DNA of 64,000 nucleotides from NCBI GenBank assembly GCA_963556255.1, contig OY744614.1:42001578-42065577 (forward strand), read 5' to 3'. Origin of the DNA: Allolobophora icterica. Taxonomy: Eukaryota; Annelida; Clitellata; Crassiclitellata; Lumbricidae. Shown one piece after another: positions 20,480-32,333 of this stretch. A program made the translations under genes and the position numbers. The notes beneath the pieces are model-generated. The model saw only the letters and a program-made list of their open reading frames with translations, did no database searches and was not told the DNA's origin. The first letter of the stretch is position 1, and each line of letters opens with the position of its first letter.

Positions 20480-23400
20480 CTAGAATGAAAGCATGTCTTC
20501 AACATTCGGATTTTTTGTTGAATTGCTTGAGAGTATGTCTTTAGTCTCTGATTTTAAATGTGACAGGTACTCATCATTCTGACTGTCAGCAGAATTTCTT
20601 GAGGCCATCTTGCTAGTTTCTCCTTTGAAAGGTGAGAATTCATCATGTTTCTTGCTGTTCGCAGAATTTCTTGAATCTATGTCCCTGGTTTCGGTTTTAA
20701 AGAGAGACAAATTCTCATCATTCTCATTGTGGGTGGAATTTCTTGAAGCCAACTTTCTATTTTCTGCCTTAAAAGAAGACAAGTCCTTGCCATTCCGACT
20801 GTCAGCAGAATTTCTTGAGGCCATCTTGCTAGTTTCTCCTTTGAAATGTGAGAATTCATCATATTTCTTACTATTGGCAGAAATTCTTGACTCTGTGTCC
20901 CTAGTTTCTGTTTTAAAGAGAGACAAATTCTCATCATTCTTACTGTGGGCAGAATTTCTTGAAGCCATCTTTCTATTTTCTACTTTAAAAGAAGATAATT
21001 CATCATCATTCTTACTGTGGGGGGAATTTCTTGATGGCAAGTCCCTAGCTTCTGCTTTGAAAGGTGAGAATTCATCATTCTTATTGTGTGGGGAATTTCT
21101 TGATGGCAAGTCCCTAGCTTCTGCTTTGAAAGGTGAGAACTCATCGTTCTTACTGTGGGCGGAATTTCTTGATGGCAAGTCCCTAGTTTCTGCTTTGAAA
21201 GGTGAGATTTCATCATTCTTACTGTGAGGGGAATTTCTTGATGGCAAGTCCCTAGTTTCTGCTTTGAAATGTGAGAATTCATCGTTCTTACTGTGGGCGG
21301 AATTTCTTGATGGTATATCCCTAGTTTCTGCTTTGAGAGGTGAGAATTCATCATCCTTACTGTGGGGGGAATTTCTTGATGGTAAGTCCCTAGTTTCTGC
21401 TTTGAAAGGTGAGAATTCATCATCTTTACTGTGGGGGAAATTTCTTGATGGTAAGTCCCTAGTTTCTGCTTTGAAAGATGAGAATTTATCATTCTGACTG
21501 TGGGGGGAATTTCTTGATGGCAAGTCCCTGGTTTCTGCTTTGAAAGGTGAGAATTCATCATCCTTACTGTGGGGGGAATTTCTTGATGGTAAGTCCCTGG
21601 TTTCTGGTTTGAAAGGTGAGAATTCATCGTTCTTACTGTGGGCGGAATTTCTTGATGGTAAGTCCCTAGTTTCTGCTTTGAAAGGTGAGAATTCATCGTT
21701 CTTACTGTGGGGGGAATTTCTTGATGGTATATCGCTAGTTTCTGCTTTGAGAGGTGAGAATTCATCATCCTTACTGTGGGGGGAATTTCTTGATGGTGAA
21801 TCCCTAGTTTCTGCTTTGAAAGGTGAGAATTTATCATTCTGACTGTGGGGGGAATTTCTTAATGGTGAATCCCTAGTTTCTGCTTTGAAAGGTGAGAATT
21901 TATCATTCTGACTGTGGGGGGAATTTCTTGATGGTATATCCCTAGTTTCTGCTTTGATAGGTGAAAATTCATCATTCTTACTGTGGGGTGAATTTCTTGA
22001 TGGCAAGTCCCTAGTTCCTGCTTTCAAAGGTGAGAATTTATCATTCTTACTGTGGGGGGAATTTCTTGATGGCAAGTCCCTAGTTTCTGCTTTGAAAGGT
22101 GAGAAATCATCATTCTCATTGTGGGCAGACTTTCTGTAGGTCCTGTTTCCAAGATTTTCCTCAACATCATCATGCCCTAAAGTAAAAGTATCACCCAGTT
22201 GATTTGCCTCTGTTTGTTGTTCTTCAAAAATGGAATGCCTCCTTGAAATGTCCTTGTCATCATCATTTTGTCTTGTATCCTCTGAATCCAATTCCTTGTT
22301 CTTATAACGGCCTGAAACAATATCCGAGGGCGGCTTAGAGTTTCTCGATGATGTTTCTTCCCGCAACCGGGTCTCAGCTGAACCGATCCGATCACCATTT
22401 TGCTTTGCATGAGAACTGCTCAAAATTAGATGGTTTTGTTCCTCATTATGAGCTGAATTCATTGAATTCTTTGAAGCAATACGTTGAAGATCATTGTCAC
22501 GATCTGAACCTCTTTTGAATTTGTCGCTACGTTCTTCCGAGTGGTTTCTCTGATTACGGAAATTCTCTTCCGATGCCTCGGGTGTAGAAGGAGTGTTTTC
22601 ATATACCCTACTTTGACTGGAATGCCTGGAAGACCCACTCTTTTGTTTTTCCGTGTATTCCTTGCGCTTGTGTTTGTGGACGATACCCGATGTATCGGAA
22701 GCATTGCTTTCCGGTCTGCTGCTTTGTTCCTCATTTCTTCTCTTTGGAGAGGAGTTTCTTGGAGACTCCTGTGTTTGATCTCTGTATTCACGGCTGGCGG
22801 TATAATCCGGTGAATTTCTTTTATGGTGTAACTGAAAGTCAGTATCGTTACGGTCATTGATATCATACGAATCCTTCTTTTTATCAACATCCTCTGTGGC
22901 TGATAACCTCCGTGATACATTGCTTGCAGAATGACTTTCTTGGCTGTTAGATCTAGATGACCTGCTTTCAACTCTAGACTTTACTTTCTGATAAAATTCA
23001 CCATCCACTCCAGAAGAAGATTCTTTCTTCCGACGAAGCTTATTAGTTGAATTTGTGTTTTCAGAGGCTCCATCATTGTGTTCTGAATCTGAAGAAGTTC
23101 GGCTGTCAGATTTAGTTGATCTGCTTTTAACTCTAGAATCATCTTTCTGATGAAAATCACCATCCACTCCAGAGTATGATTCGTCCCTCTGGTGCCGCTC
23201 ATTAGTGAGACTTTTGGTTTTGGATGATCCACCATCATCCTCCGATTCTGAAGTTTGATTCGTTTTCCACTCATAATCTTTCTCGTTTCCGTTTTCCTCA
23301 TCGAGTGTTTGTTTATCCATGTCATCGTTGGAATTTTCACCTCCATTTTGTTTCAAGGCATTCAACTCCTTCCTGCTGTTATCCACTTCCCTTTCTGCAT

Positions 23401-25565
23401 CTCCTCCGTAACTGCTTGTCTCTTTGAATTCACAGCCCTGTGGATCAAGTCGATCCTTTGAGCTTTGGGTACTAATTTTCCCTTTCGAGTGCTTATTATG
23501 CATTTTTTCAGAGTCAGTAGAGTCCAACTGGACAGACTTTGAAGAAGACTTGCCAGTAGCCTTTGATCGTCCTCTTGCCTTTCTTCCTTCAGGTTGATCA
23601 TTGGTCGCATTTTCAGTGTGGTCCTCAATCACACTGCTCTTGGTATCATCTCTGTCAACTTTCCGCCATTCGTAATACGCTGTCCTCTTCTGGCGTTCTT
23701 TGTTCCTGGCTCGTTCTCCTCTGACTGCCGACTTTCCACGAGGACTCTGCCTCGTTTCGCTTGGGGCGCTTTCCGCTCGAAGCCTCTGATCGGATTCTGC
23801 ACTGACTGCTTTCCCCTTCAGTGTGCTTCTTTCAAGTTCTTGACTGGCGTCGATCTTCTTTTTATTTAAACTGTTAACTCTAGTTTGATGCTTACTTGTT
23901 TTTCGGTCTGCATTGCTGTCACTTGTTGTTGCCTTTAGCTGTCGTGACCAGCGTTTCTTCATGAGGTTCGCCCTCTTTCTTTCTTTCATCCACTGTCGCG
24001 CCTTCTCCTGATATTCAAGCCGATGTTCATTCTTCTCTCTTTGTTTTTCACTTTCCTCTCTTTCAGCCATTCTTTCAAGTCTCCTTTCTTCTCTCCTCTG
24101 CTTCCTGAGAAGTCGATTCTTCTGTTCCAACCATCTCCTAATTTCGATGCTGTTATTGGCCCTCAGTTGATGATCGGTTAGTGAGATGTGCTGATCGAAA
24201 CTATCGCTCAGTGAGGGACACGACCAAGAAGCCAGCAATCGACGAGACGCTCTTGGACTTCTTGATCTTCTCATACTCGCAGAACTTGATACTGTGCTGT
24301 CTGTTACGTCGAAACTCTTCGCAAACCTACGCCGCGGACTGCGACGATTTCCGGTTTTGCTCACAGACCTCGTCCGACGTTGATCATCCAAAGAACTATT
24401 TCTCTTCTCGTTAAACGAATATCTTCTGTCCATTGTTTGTTCTTCGTCGTTTTCGCTCGACCTCAGCTCATTTTCTTTATTTCTTTTACTTTTATTGACT
24501 TTAAGAAGACTTGTATCTGTCCTGGCTCGTCTGATCACATCAATCTCTTGTCGCTGCATGTTGCTTGTATCATTCCACTTCAGGGAATCAGTCGTTCTTC
24601 GTGCAAAAGAGCCCGAAAAAGGCTCGCTGATCGTAGCTTCGGGATTAAACGTAACACGCTTCCCACCTGAAGTGCCAGAAAAGCGAGCTTCTATCTCGTC
24701 AACGACTGAAACGTAACAGTCACAAGAAATAAAAGTTAAGACAAATTATGCTAACTTTAACAACAGCTAGATATTATTCTTCAGATTTGTCACTGCACTT
24801 TTTTCTTCCAGTCTTCACATCTTACCTCGTATGAGAGGTGCTTTAAGGAGAGGGCTTCTCTTGATCACTCCCTGAAATATTTTACCTTACCCCTGCTGAC
24901 TTTAATTAATGCTCATCGCAGGACTGTATCAACAATCCCTTCGTGGTATCCCAGGACTGAGTTTTGGGCCACCCTGCCTGTTGATCCATAACCTGTAACC
25001 AGTTTTAAAACTTAAACCAAATTGTCATCAATATACTGTTTTGCACATTGATTTTAAATGTTGTAATATTTAGCCTATGAACACCTCAGCAGGTAAAATG
25101 CCTCATCACATCTACCTCAATTGGATTACACCACTAGCTTGGATTCTAAACTCAAGCCCACAGTCGCTCATCTTTACCAGCCCTTTAAATTCCTGCATTT
25201 TTTCATGATATCCAGCGATATAAGGGAAGCAATTAGCACAAATGCATTTCGCTATGCACATAATCTAGTCTTGTGGTCTATAAAGAAAAAATTCTGTATA
25301 TGTATCATCTCACGTATCTACGAAAATGCATACATTCTTATGCCTTAAACAGCAAGTACCAAATATCGTAATCTTGAGACTTCTACAGCGCCCAAAAAAG
25401 CTACGTCGCGGGAACCAGCTTATTCACAGCTTATCACAAAGTTACTCAGTACTCACAGTTTGGTCAAACGGGCATAATAAAACAGCACTGCTATTTTTCT
25501 TCTGCTTGACCTGGGTTGGGACTGCATTTGAGTAGGGATCTTGAAAGGGCGCTATACAAATTTCA

Positions 25566-25603
<38 letters not shown>

Positions 25604-26484
25604 CTGGCTTGCTTACCCGAAACAATCTCGACTGAAGGAGTGATAGTTCGTGATCCCTCGCTTATGATGTCAATCTCTTCTCTCTCTTGCTTCGACTGTA
25701 GATAACCTCTGTTTTCTCCCGTTCTCCCACCGGCAGACAGTGATCGTTCGTTGTAATTCCTACGAAGAAACAGGTTACCCTGAACTGAATGCTTGGGTGT
25801 CTGGTGTGATTCCACAGGCAACACCCATCCTTGCCGTGGCAGACTCACACTGGGCTTCTGCGGCTGCATGGCTTCATACAAAATCCGACCCAGCTCTCTG
25901 TACTTTGTGACCATCCGTTGTTTATGGCTGGACTCGTAGGGACTTTGCAGAGGTGGTGCAACTAACCGCCTGTTCGACTCGGAAGAAGACCCGAGGCTGC
26001 TACTGCTCACTGATAACCGGCTGCTGTTGCTACTGCTCGGCTTTCTTCCAGTGGTCAAAGATCGAGCGAGGCGAAGATCGCCACAGTTTTTCGCTGCGGG
26101 TAGAATTCTCTCGTTCGCACTTTTCTCTGAACCGTGTCTGTCTGCAAAGCGGCTGAAAAAGTTAGCAGAAATTTGCATTTAATTGTGGTAAACATTTACA
26201 CTGCAAACTGTAAATGTACACGGTTTTAATTTCGAAGAAGCTTGCATTATTTAAACTTTCGAGGAATATAATGATTTCATTTCCACCACTTTAATTTCAA
26301 CTTCCAAGAATAGCAATCGGTGCACTAAAGGTACGAACCGGTTGGCATCAAAGGAATTCCGATTGTCTGCTGATTTGACATCATCTGTTGTCTCCGATTC
26401 CTGATCAATTATCGACTGAAGAAACGTCATTCCGCGCCCCTCCTCTGCAGACTCCGTTGTTGCCTTTCTGCTCCTTGCGTACAT
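20480..26484 (-). CDS. Large tandem-repeat, coiled-coil protein (3 coding exons)
   Basis: Function unknown. Exons on the minus strand are 26484-26339, 26152-25617 and 24705-20480. Phases 2 and 1 match at the junctions and predict 1,635 residues. An acceptor-like TTTCTTTGTCTAG just before 26500 suggests further 5' exons, so the start is provisional. Residues ~1-225 are Ser-rich. The junction with exon 3 creates VSVVDEIEARFSG, then KRVTFNPEATISEP, an RVxF-type PP1-docking motif. Next come Arg/Ser-rich sequence and a basic Glu/Arg helix (SSIEIRRWLEQKNRLLRKQR to ARQWMKERKRANLMKK) resembling CCDC34-like or microtubule-associated coiled coils. A long acidic/basic disordered region follows. The C-terminal third is 16 repeats of 23 residues plus seven of 24 (20490-22130). 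All frames of the array are open, so intactness rests on the clean phases and 4.2-kb exon. Confidence 0.75.
20490..22130 (-). repeat. Coding minisatellite, 69-72-bp units
   Basis: Encodes 23 units. The first 16 (gene order) are 23 residues of the type FSPFKAETRDLPSRNSPHSK + NDE. The last seven are 24 residues. Units 17-19 and 20-22 form a duplicated three-unit block (LSSFK.., LSLFK.., FS.FKGETSKM..) of 72 residues (216 bp). Confidence 0.95.
25370..25602 (+). repeat. SINE/LINE-like 3' fragments with (TTGA)n tail
   Basis: GGGAACCAGCTTATTCACAG is the inverted shared tail. Separately, GAAAGGGCGCTATACAAATT is followed by (TTGA)n at 25564-25602. It lies in the last intron of the large repeat-protein gene. 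Confidence 0.6.
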
Positions 26485-26561
26485 GTTGATGATGATCACG
26501 TTTCTAGACAAAGAAATACCATTTTTTATGTAACGTAAAATACTGCACTTTTTCAACACTA

Positions 26562-26620
26562 CGTATGTATGTATGTATGTATGTATGTATGTATGTATGT
26601 ATGCACGCATGTATGTATAC
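26562..26620. repeat. (GTAT)n microsatellite
   Basis: Near-pure GTAT repeats, degenerating to 26700. Confidence 0.9.
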
Positions 26621-26974
26621 TATATATGTATGCATGTATGCATGGATGTATGTATGCACCTATGTACTAGTATGTATGTATGTAATGGTATCTGTGTATG
26701 TATGTCACCAATATCACCATTAATAATATCACCATTAATAATATCACCATTAATATCACCATTAATTCAGTAACAACCACACCTTTGGTCGATTAAGCGC
26801 AAACAACGTTCTTCTATGTTCGAGGGACATAAATCAACATCCCTGCAGTATAATTAACAGCAAAACATAGCAGAGTACACATAGGTATAGCCTCAAGGTG
26901 CAGTAGCGAGTCTTTAGTTAAGATAAATATTATCGTTTGCCCATTTAATGACGCTAGATCGATTGCTTCTCGTC

Positions 26975-27065
26975 AGGTTTTTTGATTGATTATTCGTTTA
27001 TTCTCATCGCACATTGACACACCGCAACATGTTACAGCAAGCAAATGAAGAAAAATATAGGAAAT
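26975..27065 (-). repeat. LINE 3'-end fragment
   Basis: TTGATTGATTATTCGTTTAT followed by CATCGCACATTGACACACCG. It is the reverse complement of a LINE terminus like 40735-40757, and similar pieces lie at 10590, 39772 and 53138. Confidence 0.5.
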
Positions 27066-27207
27066 AAAGTAAGGTGGCCCTTGTAGTGGGACCATGACCC
27101 CATCTATATATGTCTCCTGTGTAGCCAGCTTATGCTATTTAATTAAGCACCGTGTGTTTTGTTTATACATTCAATGTTTGGTTAGCAAATAAACACCAAA
27201 TACCAAT

Positions 27208-27211
27208 ACCA

Positions 27212-27247
<36 letters not shown>

Positions 27248-27290
27248 GTTATTGTTACTATTATTAATATTATTATCATTATCATTATCA
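27208..27290. repeat. (ATT)n microsatellite
   Basis: ATT repeats grading into ATTATC. Confidence 0.85.
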
Positions 27291-27463
27291 TTACATTATG
27301 AATAGATATGAATATTTGCGAAACAACGTGAGTAGCAGATGAGTGAGTTGGCTTTCATCCAAGATTAACACAGTGTGACATTCAAACCTGCTAAATGTTT
27401 TTTCATTTATTACTTTTACCCAATCCAATCTCTGGCATAGGGAACATTAATAGATTTGCACTC

Positions 27464-27980
27464 TAAGCTCCTGTTACCCAATCATAACCTCCTGTTACCC
27501 AATCATAACCTGTTACCCAACCATATCCTCCTGTTACCCAATCATAACCTCCTGTGACCCAATCATAACCTGTTACCCAACCATATCCTCCTGTTACCCA
27601 ATCATAACCTGTTACCTGATAATAACCTGTACTCTCATCATAATCTCCTGTTACCTAATCATAATCTCCTGTTACCTAATCATAATCTCCTGTTACCCAA
27701 TCATAATCTCCTGTTACCCAATCATAACCTCCTGTTACCCAATAATAACCTCCTGTTACCAAATCATAATCTCCTGTTACCTAATCATAATCTCCTGTTA
27801 CCCAATCATAACCTCCTGTTACCAATAATAATCTCCTGTTACTCAATCATAATCTCCTGTTACCCAATCATAATCCCGTATTACTCAATCATAATCTGTT
27901 ACCTGATCATAATTTCCTGTTTCCCAATCATAACCTCCTGTTACCCAATCATAACCTCCTGTTACCCAATCATAATATCC
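27464..27980. repeat. 21-22-bp minisatellite
   Basis: About 24 imperfect units of the type CTCCTGTTACCCAATCATAA, some shortened. No coding meaning. Confidence 0.9.
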
Positions 27981-28411
27981 GGAATAAAAAAAATAATCCC
28001 ATGTTATCCAGTGCCATCGTTGGCAAGGGGCACATACGGTACATAACTCTACTTTTGAGACCTGGATATAAATTTTCCAGCAAAAGCCTTGGACCAGAAG
28101 GTCTGAATGGGCAGATTTATGGTTTATGCTAATCAAAATTGATTTACAGCCCGTATATCATCGATACCAAAAAAGATATGGTAAACAGTGTTGCGGAGTT
28201 ATTTGCTCTAGAGGTCTATGGTGTAGGAATGATTTACTGGAAGGTATCAGGAATCCAATAAACTGTGAAAGCATTTGCACAATCACTTACGATTCAGTTG
28301 CTCTTATAGGACCACGTGGAGAGCATTTCTCATTAAACGTCTCTAAGCAACACTGCATAAATGCACAGAATGAATGTGTGGATTACCAATGGGTGAACGA
28401 ATGAACAACAA

Positions 28412-28755
28412 ATTAACGAAGGATGAACGAATGAATGAATGAATGAATGAATGAATGATTGGATGAATGAATGGATAGATGAATGAATGGATAAAGAAAT
28501 GAATTAAAGAATTAATGGGAAAAAACTGAATTAATGAATGAAAACTGAATGAATGAACGACTGAGTGAATGAATGAACGAATGGAAAAAAAATGAACAAT
28601 TGAATCAATAATGCACAAATGAATGAATGAATGCATGGAAAGAATGATGAATGGACAAATGAATGAACGAATGAATGACTGGATGAATAAAAGAATGAAT
28701 GAATGAACGAATGAATGAACGAATGAACGAATAAATGAACGAATGATAGATGGAT
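28412..28755. repeat. Degenerate (GAAT)n array
   Basis: About 340 bp of GAAT/GAAC tetramers. Long frames in it are low-complexity artefacts. Confidence 0.85.
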
Positions 28756-28929
28756 GAACAAACTGCCAATATATCATCAACAATGCACCAAACTGATCCC
28801 ATAAACCTATTAGTTGCTAGGCAGCTAAGAGCAACATCCATTCAGCCTCCTGAAACAAAGCCTGTGACGAGCAGACTGATGAATCTAGCGACTGAACCGT
28901 GTTTACTGACAGCGGACACAACAGAAGAC

Positions 28930-29042
28930 TGTCAGTCTACTCGACATATGTCTGTGCTGCCTGTCACCATGGTGATCGCATAATGGATTTTAATGCTCAT
29001 GGAAAGTAAAAATTGTACGCAATATACTTGGTCTAAAACTAG
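28930..29042 (+). repeat. ~110-bp segmental duplicate, copy 1
   Basis: Shares TGTCAGTCTACTCGACA, CTGTCACCATGGTGATC and ATAATGGATTTT...GGAAAGTAAAAAT with 29526-29640. Each copy contains a near-X-box GTCACCATGGTGAT. Confidence 0.75.
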
Positions 29043-29257
29043 TTGTGTTTAAAAATCTAAACACAATTGATAGAACACTGAAACTTACCTGTCAATATTA
29101 ACTAGCAAAATGTAGGTAACACAGATGATTTAACTGTTGCAAAATTTAACCTTAAATCAGGAAATTCTATTTTAATGCAGCCCTCTCATTTTACACTGTC
29201 TTTCCTCCTAAACTCAGCCAAGATGGGGATATAAGACTGTGTCAAAGCATACAAAGC

Positions 29258-29455
29258 ATGGGATACGGTGGTCTAACGGTATGTACGATGCCTTGTAACC
29301 AGAGGGTCGAGGGTTCGAATCTACCTCAAGCCACTGCGTAGCAACATTGTACAAGTTGTGCACTTACAATTGCCCAGCGCTCGTGAATAAGCTGGTGCCT
29401 TGCGCTTGGCCTTCGAGTGGCGCTTTAGAAGTTTTGAGATTATGATAACGATACA
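29258..29455 (+). repeat. tRNA-derived SINE
   Basis: Head GGGATACGGTGGTCTAACGG with B box GGTTCGAATCTACC, body with GTACAAGTTGTGCACTTAC, and 3' tail GAATAAGCTGGTGCC ... GGCGCTTTAGAAGTTTTGAG. The tail matches the LINE 3' end at 55404-55500. Confidence 0.75.
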
Positions 29456-29525
29456 GTAAAGCTCCCATATACCATCGTGTTGCACTTTATCAGAAAGGCT
29501 GCTCTTGATTTTGATTACTAGTTTA

Positions 29526-29640
29526 GAATGTCAGTCTACTCGACACATATCTGTGCTGTCTGTCACCATGGTGATCACATAATGGATTTTGACGCTCGTG
29601 GAAAGTAAAAATAGTATGTAACATAATGGTCTAAACTAAT
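29526..29640 (+). repeat. ~110-bp segmental duplicate, copy 2
   Basis: Second copy of 28930-29042, about 600 bp away in the same orientation. Confidence 0.75.
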
Positions 29641-30035
29641 AATAATAATGTTAATAACAATAATACCAATAATAATAATAATAATAAGATTACTGGTGTA
29701 GCCTACAGAATCAGCCACTGCACCTCATACATGCATTTCTCAGAGATTGGGGAGCCAGTGGAGAGAATCAAGATTGATCTAATTTAGCTACAGTGAAGAT
29801 GTTTCACACGACTATATACAAAATCAGCTCAGTCAGTCAGTCAGATCAACAGTATTAAATGATAGTTTCTCTGATCTGTCAGATTTCAACCTGGCCTCTC
29901 CATCGGATTATGACTTTTATTGCAATTTCAACCATCGAACGATGTCTTGGTTATTATGAAGATTATGGTGCTATAGAAGTAATTAGATCAGATTAGATTA
30001 GATTCTCTGTCTTTGCAGCAACTGCAACTAATCAT

Positions 30036-30036
30036 T

Positions 30037-30088
<52 letters not shown>

Positions 30089-30164
30089 CAATCACCAACA
30101 TTGTCATCATCATCATCAGCATCATAAACATCATCATTGCAATCGCCATCATCGCCATCATCAC

Positions 30165-30217
<53 letters not shown>

Positions 30218-30360
30218 CCACCACCATCATCATCATCATCATCAGTTCCTGATGCAAGCCATTTGACAGCAATGGATGCAGGTGAATAACTTCTCTCCAG
30301 TCATTTGTCAGGTCCAAAAGTTTTTCTCAAGTTTAGTCCTAGTCTCAGTTATATTGTCAA
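30036..30360 (-). repeat. (ATC)n tract with retroposon 3' end
   Basis: About 210 bp of ATC repeats, then AGTTCCTGATGCAAGCCATT. It is homologous to the fragment at 12080-12235, read as a LINE 3' end with a (GAT)n tail on the minus strand. Confidence 0.75.
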
Positions 30361-30539
30361 ACAGGCATAGTTGCAGTCAGTTTTCCTTTTTCTCTTTTCT
30401 TCAAATCTTGCATTCAGTGCCCTGTTAATGATTTGGGTAAACCCGGGACATTCCTTCCAACTGACCAAGCCATCAGAGTTTCACTGTACAACTATATCCA
30501 GAAGACTCTCTTCCCAGTTCAAGGACCATCTTATTTCTT

Positions 30540-30830
30540 CATTGTAATTGTAAATGCATTTATAATCGTATATGTAATTGTGATTGTAATTGTAATCTGA
30601 CATTTATAAAGTGCCACTACAAGAAAAAACTCATCACTGCTACTCCTGGCCTGAACCAGTGATACGCGCCATACTGTAGCAATGCAACATGAAAGATTTG
30701 CAGCAGTGGGCCCTTCACTCTGGAACAGGCCTCTGTGCAATTTGCACCATAAGCTTCTTTCTACTTTCTGTGCCTCTGTTTCGCAAGCAGTTGAAGACCA
30801 GTCTATTCAAGATCTATGTTATAAACTATA
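30540..30830. pseudogene. LINE reverse-transcriptase C-terminal remnant
   Basis: ERFAAVGPSLWNRPLCNLHH, and after a frame change LFRKQLKTSLFK, match the C-terminus of CR1/L2-type ORF2. Upstream is GTAATTGTGATTGTAATTG, a tail-like simple repeat. Confidence 0.6.
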
Positions 30831-31385
30831 TGGTCATGCATAATCAATTCGGGAGCACTGCTGGCGAGTTTTTTTTACAGAGACGTTATACACGTGAGCA
30901 CTTACAATTACAATAACACCCATCCAGATCTGTCAGGACAATAAATCATTCAATAATCTTTGGCCCAAGGACTATGACAGTTGCCTTTGAACTCTCTCAT
31001 CCCACCCCCCAACATTGCACTCACAAACTATGTAGCAGTCATCTGACTTATTTCTTACATTCCCTCAGTATGTTAGCCCTCACGCCTCATGGCATACTAT
31101 ATCCAATATGCTAACAAGCACCACAGAATATAAAACTACTACATTACATTTTATACCAACCGCATCTACATCAACATTAAACAAAACAACCACTTATTCT
31201 ACTCTACGAATTATGCTCTACCCCTCCAACAAACACCTCACTCGCCTTTCGCAATATACAGACTCACTTTGAGTTTGCAAAAACGCATATCGTCCCATCT
31301 GAAATTAAATGCTCAACTTACCGGTTCTGAAATCGTCGCAACAACTATCCCCAAGAGACGAAATCCTCTCCATAAACTTCATTTT

Positions 31386-31638
31386 CTACCAACATTTCGT
31401 CGATTTATCGTCAGAATATAGAAACATTCCATAACATCGAAGGCTGACCCGTTGCTGTTGACGTCGTTGCCATGGCAGCCGCAGCTGGTGTCCAATCAGA
31501 AGAGGCGTACAGAACCGCTGTCGACAACAACTTGTTACTGGCTTAAAATAATCGATTTCGTGCTGTGAAAAAGTTTCTAAATCGATTTTCGGCAGAAGAG
31601 GAACGCTGAACTGCAATCCTTTTCACGAACGATTTAAA
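31386..31638 (+). promoter_or_regulatory. Probable promoter and noncoding first exon of the 269-residue gene
   Basis: GTTGCCATGGCAGC (31466-31479) matches the RFX X-box pattern at 13 of 14 positions. The sequence ends in a consensus splice donor AAAA/GTAAGT at 31638/31639. The nearest good acceptor, CTTTCCTAACTCAG (about 32217), precedes the start codon at 32334. Confidence 0.45.
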
Positions 31639-31775
31639 AGTAAGTTTCACCGCCGATTTGGTTTATGGCAAAGCGCGACGGCAATGTCGTACTGTTGGGT
31701 TACAACTTGGGTTGGTCTTCCACGTCGGATCTAAGGACTTTGGCCTTGGAAGTCGCCGACATTTTGGGACGTTGG

Positions 31776-31947
31776 CAGAGGCGTCTATCCCCCCCCCCAA
31801 GTCATTGGAGCAACGTCCCTTTTCCCCCTCTTCTTCCCCCCTTCCCGTTCCTCCCCCCTAAAATGGTGGCACAAAGACTGACAGATCCCCCCCCTATTTC
31901 TTGGATGGAGCATTTGCTCCAAGGTTTCTATGGTGTAGACGCCTCTG
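31776..31947. mobile_element. hAT-type MITE, family B copy 2
   Basis: A 172-bp element with ends CAGAGGCGTCT / AGACGCCTCTG and perfect 8-bp duplication GACGTTGG (31768-31775, 31948-31955). It lies in the inferred first intron. Confidence 0.9.
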
Positions 31948-32333
31948 GACGTTGGCCTTGGAAATCGCTGCCGGATTTTGACCTGCACTTGGTATCTCGG
32001 TCTTGGACCTAGACTTAGTCTCTCTGAAAACAACCCCTCTAACACGACGCAGCGCTCATACACAGCTTTCATATACATGCAGTATTTAGGTGAAACCCAC
32101 CCCAAAGTAACAGCTATTGTAACGGTTAATGGGCTTGATTGCCATCAGCTCAAACTAGATCAGACTAAATCAAAGTACCTTGCAGGCTGACAATCTTTTA
32201 GCTTTCCTTTCCTAACTCAGATAATCTGCTTATCTTTTGGTTTGTCAGCTCTATAGTTAAAAAGTTTTCTGTGTACGTTTTGTCAACAGTGATAGAATCA
32301 TAACTTGGACTTTAACACTGGGTTTCTACGACC

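Noticed and set aside
20610..22139. Plus-strand frames and other minus-strand frames across the coding minisatellite
   Set aside because: The 69-bp unit keeps other frames open. Only the minus frame from 24705 to 20480 continues into complex sequence and joins upstream exons in phase.
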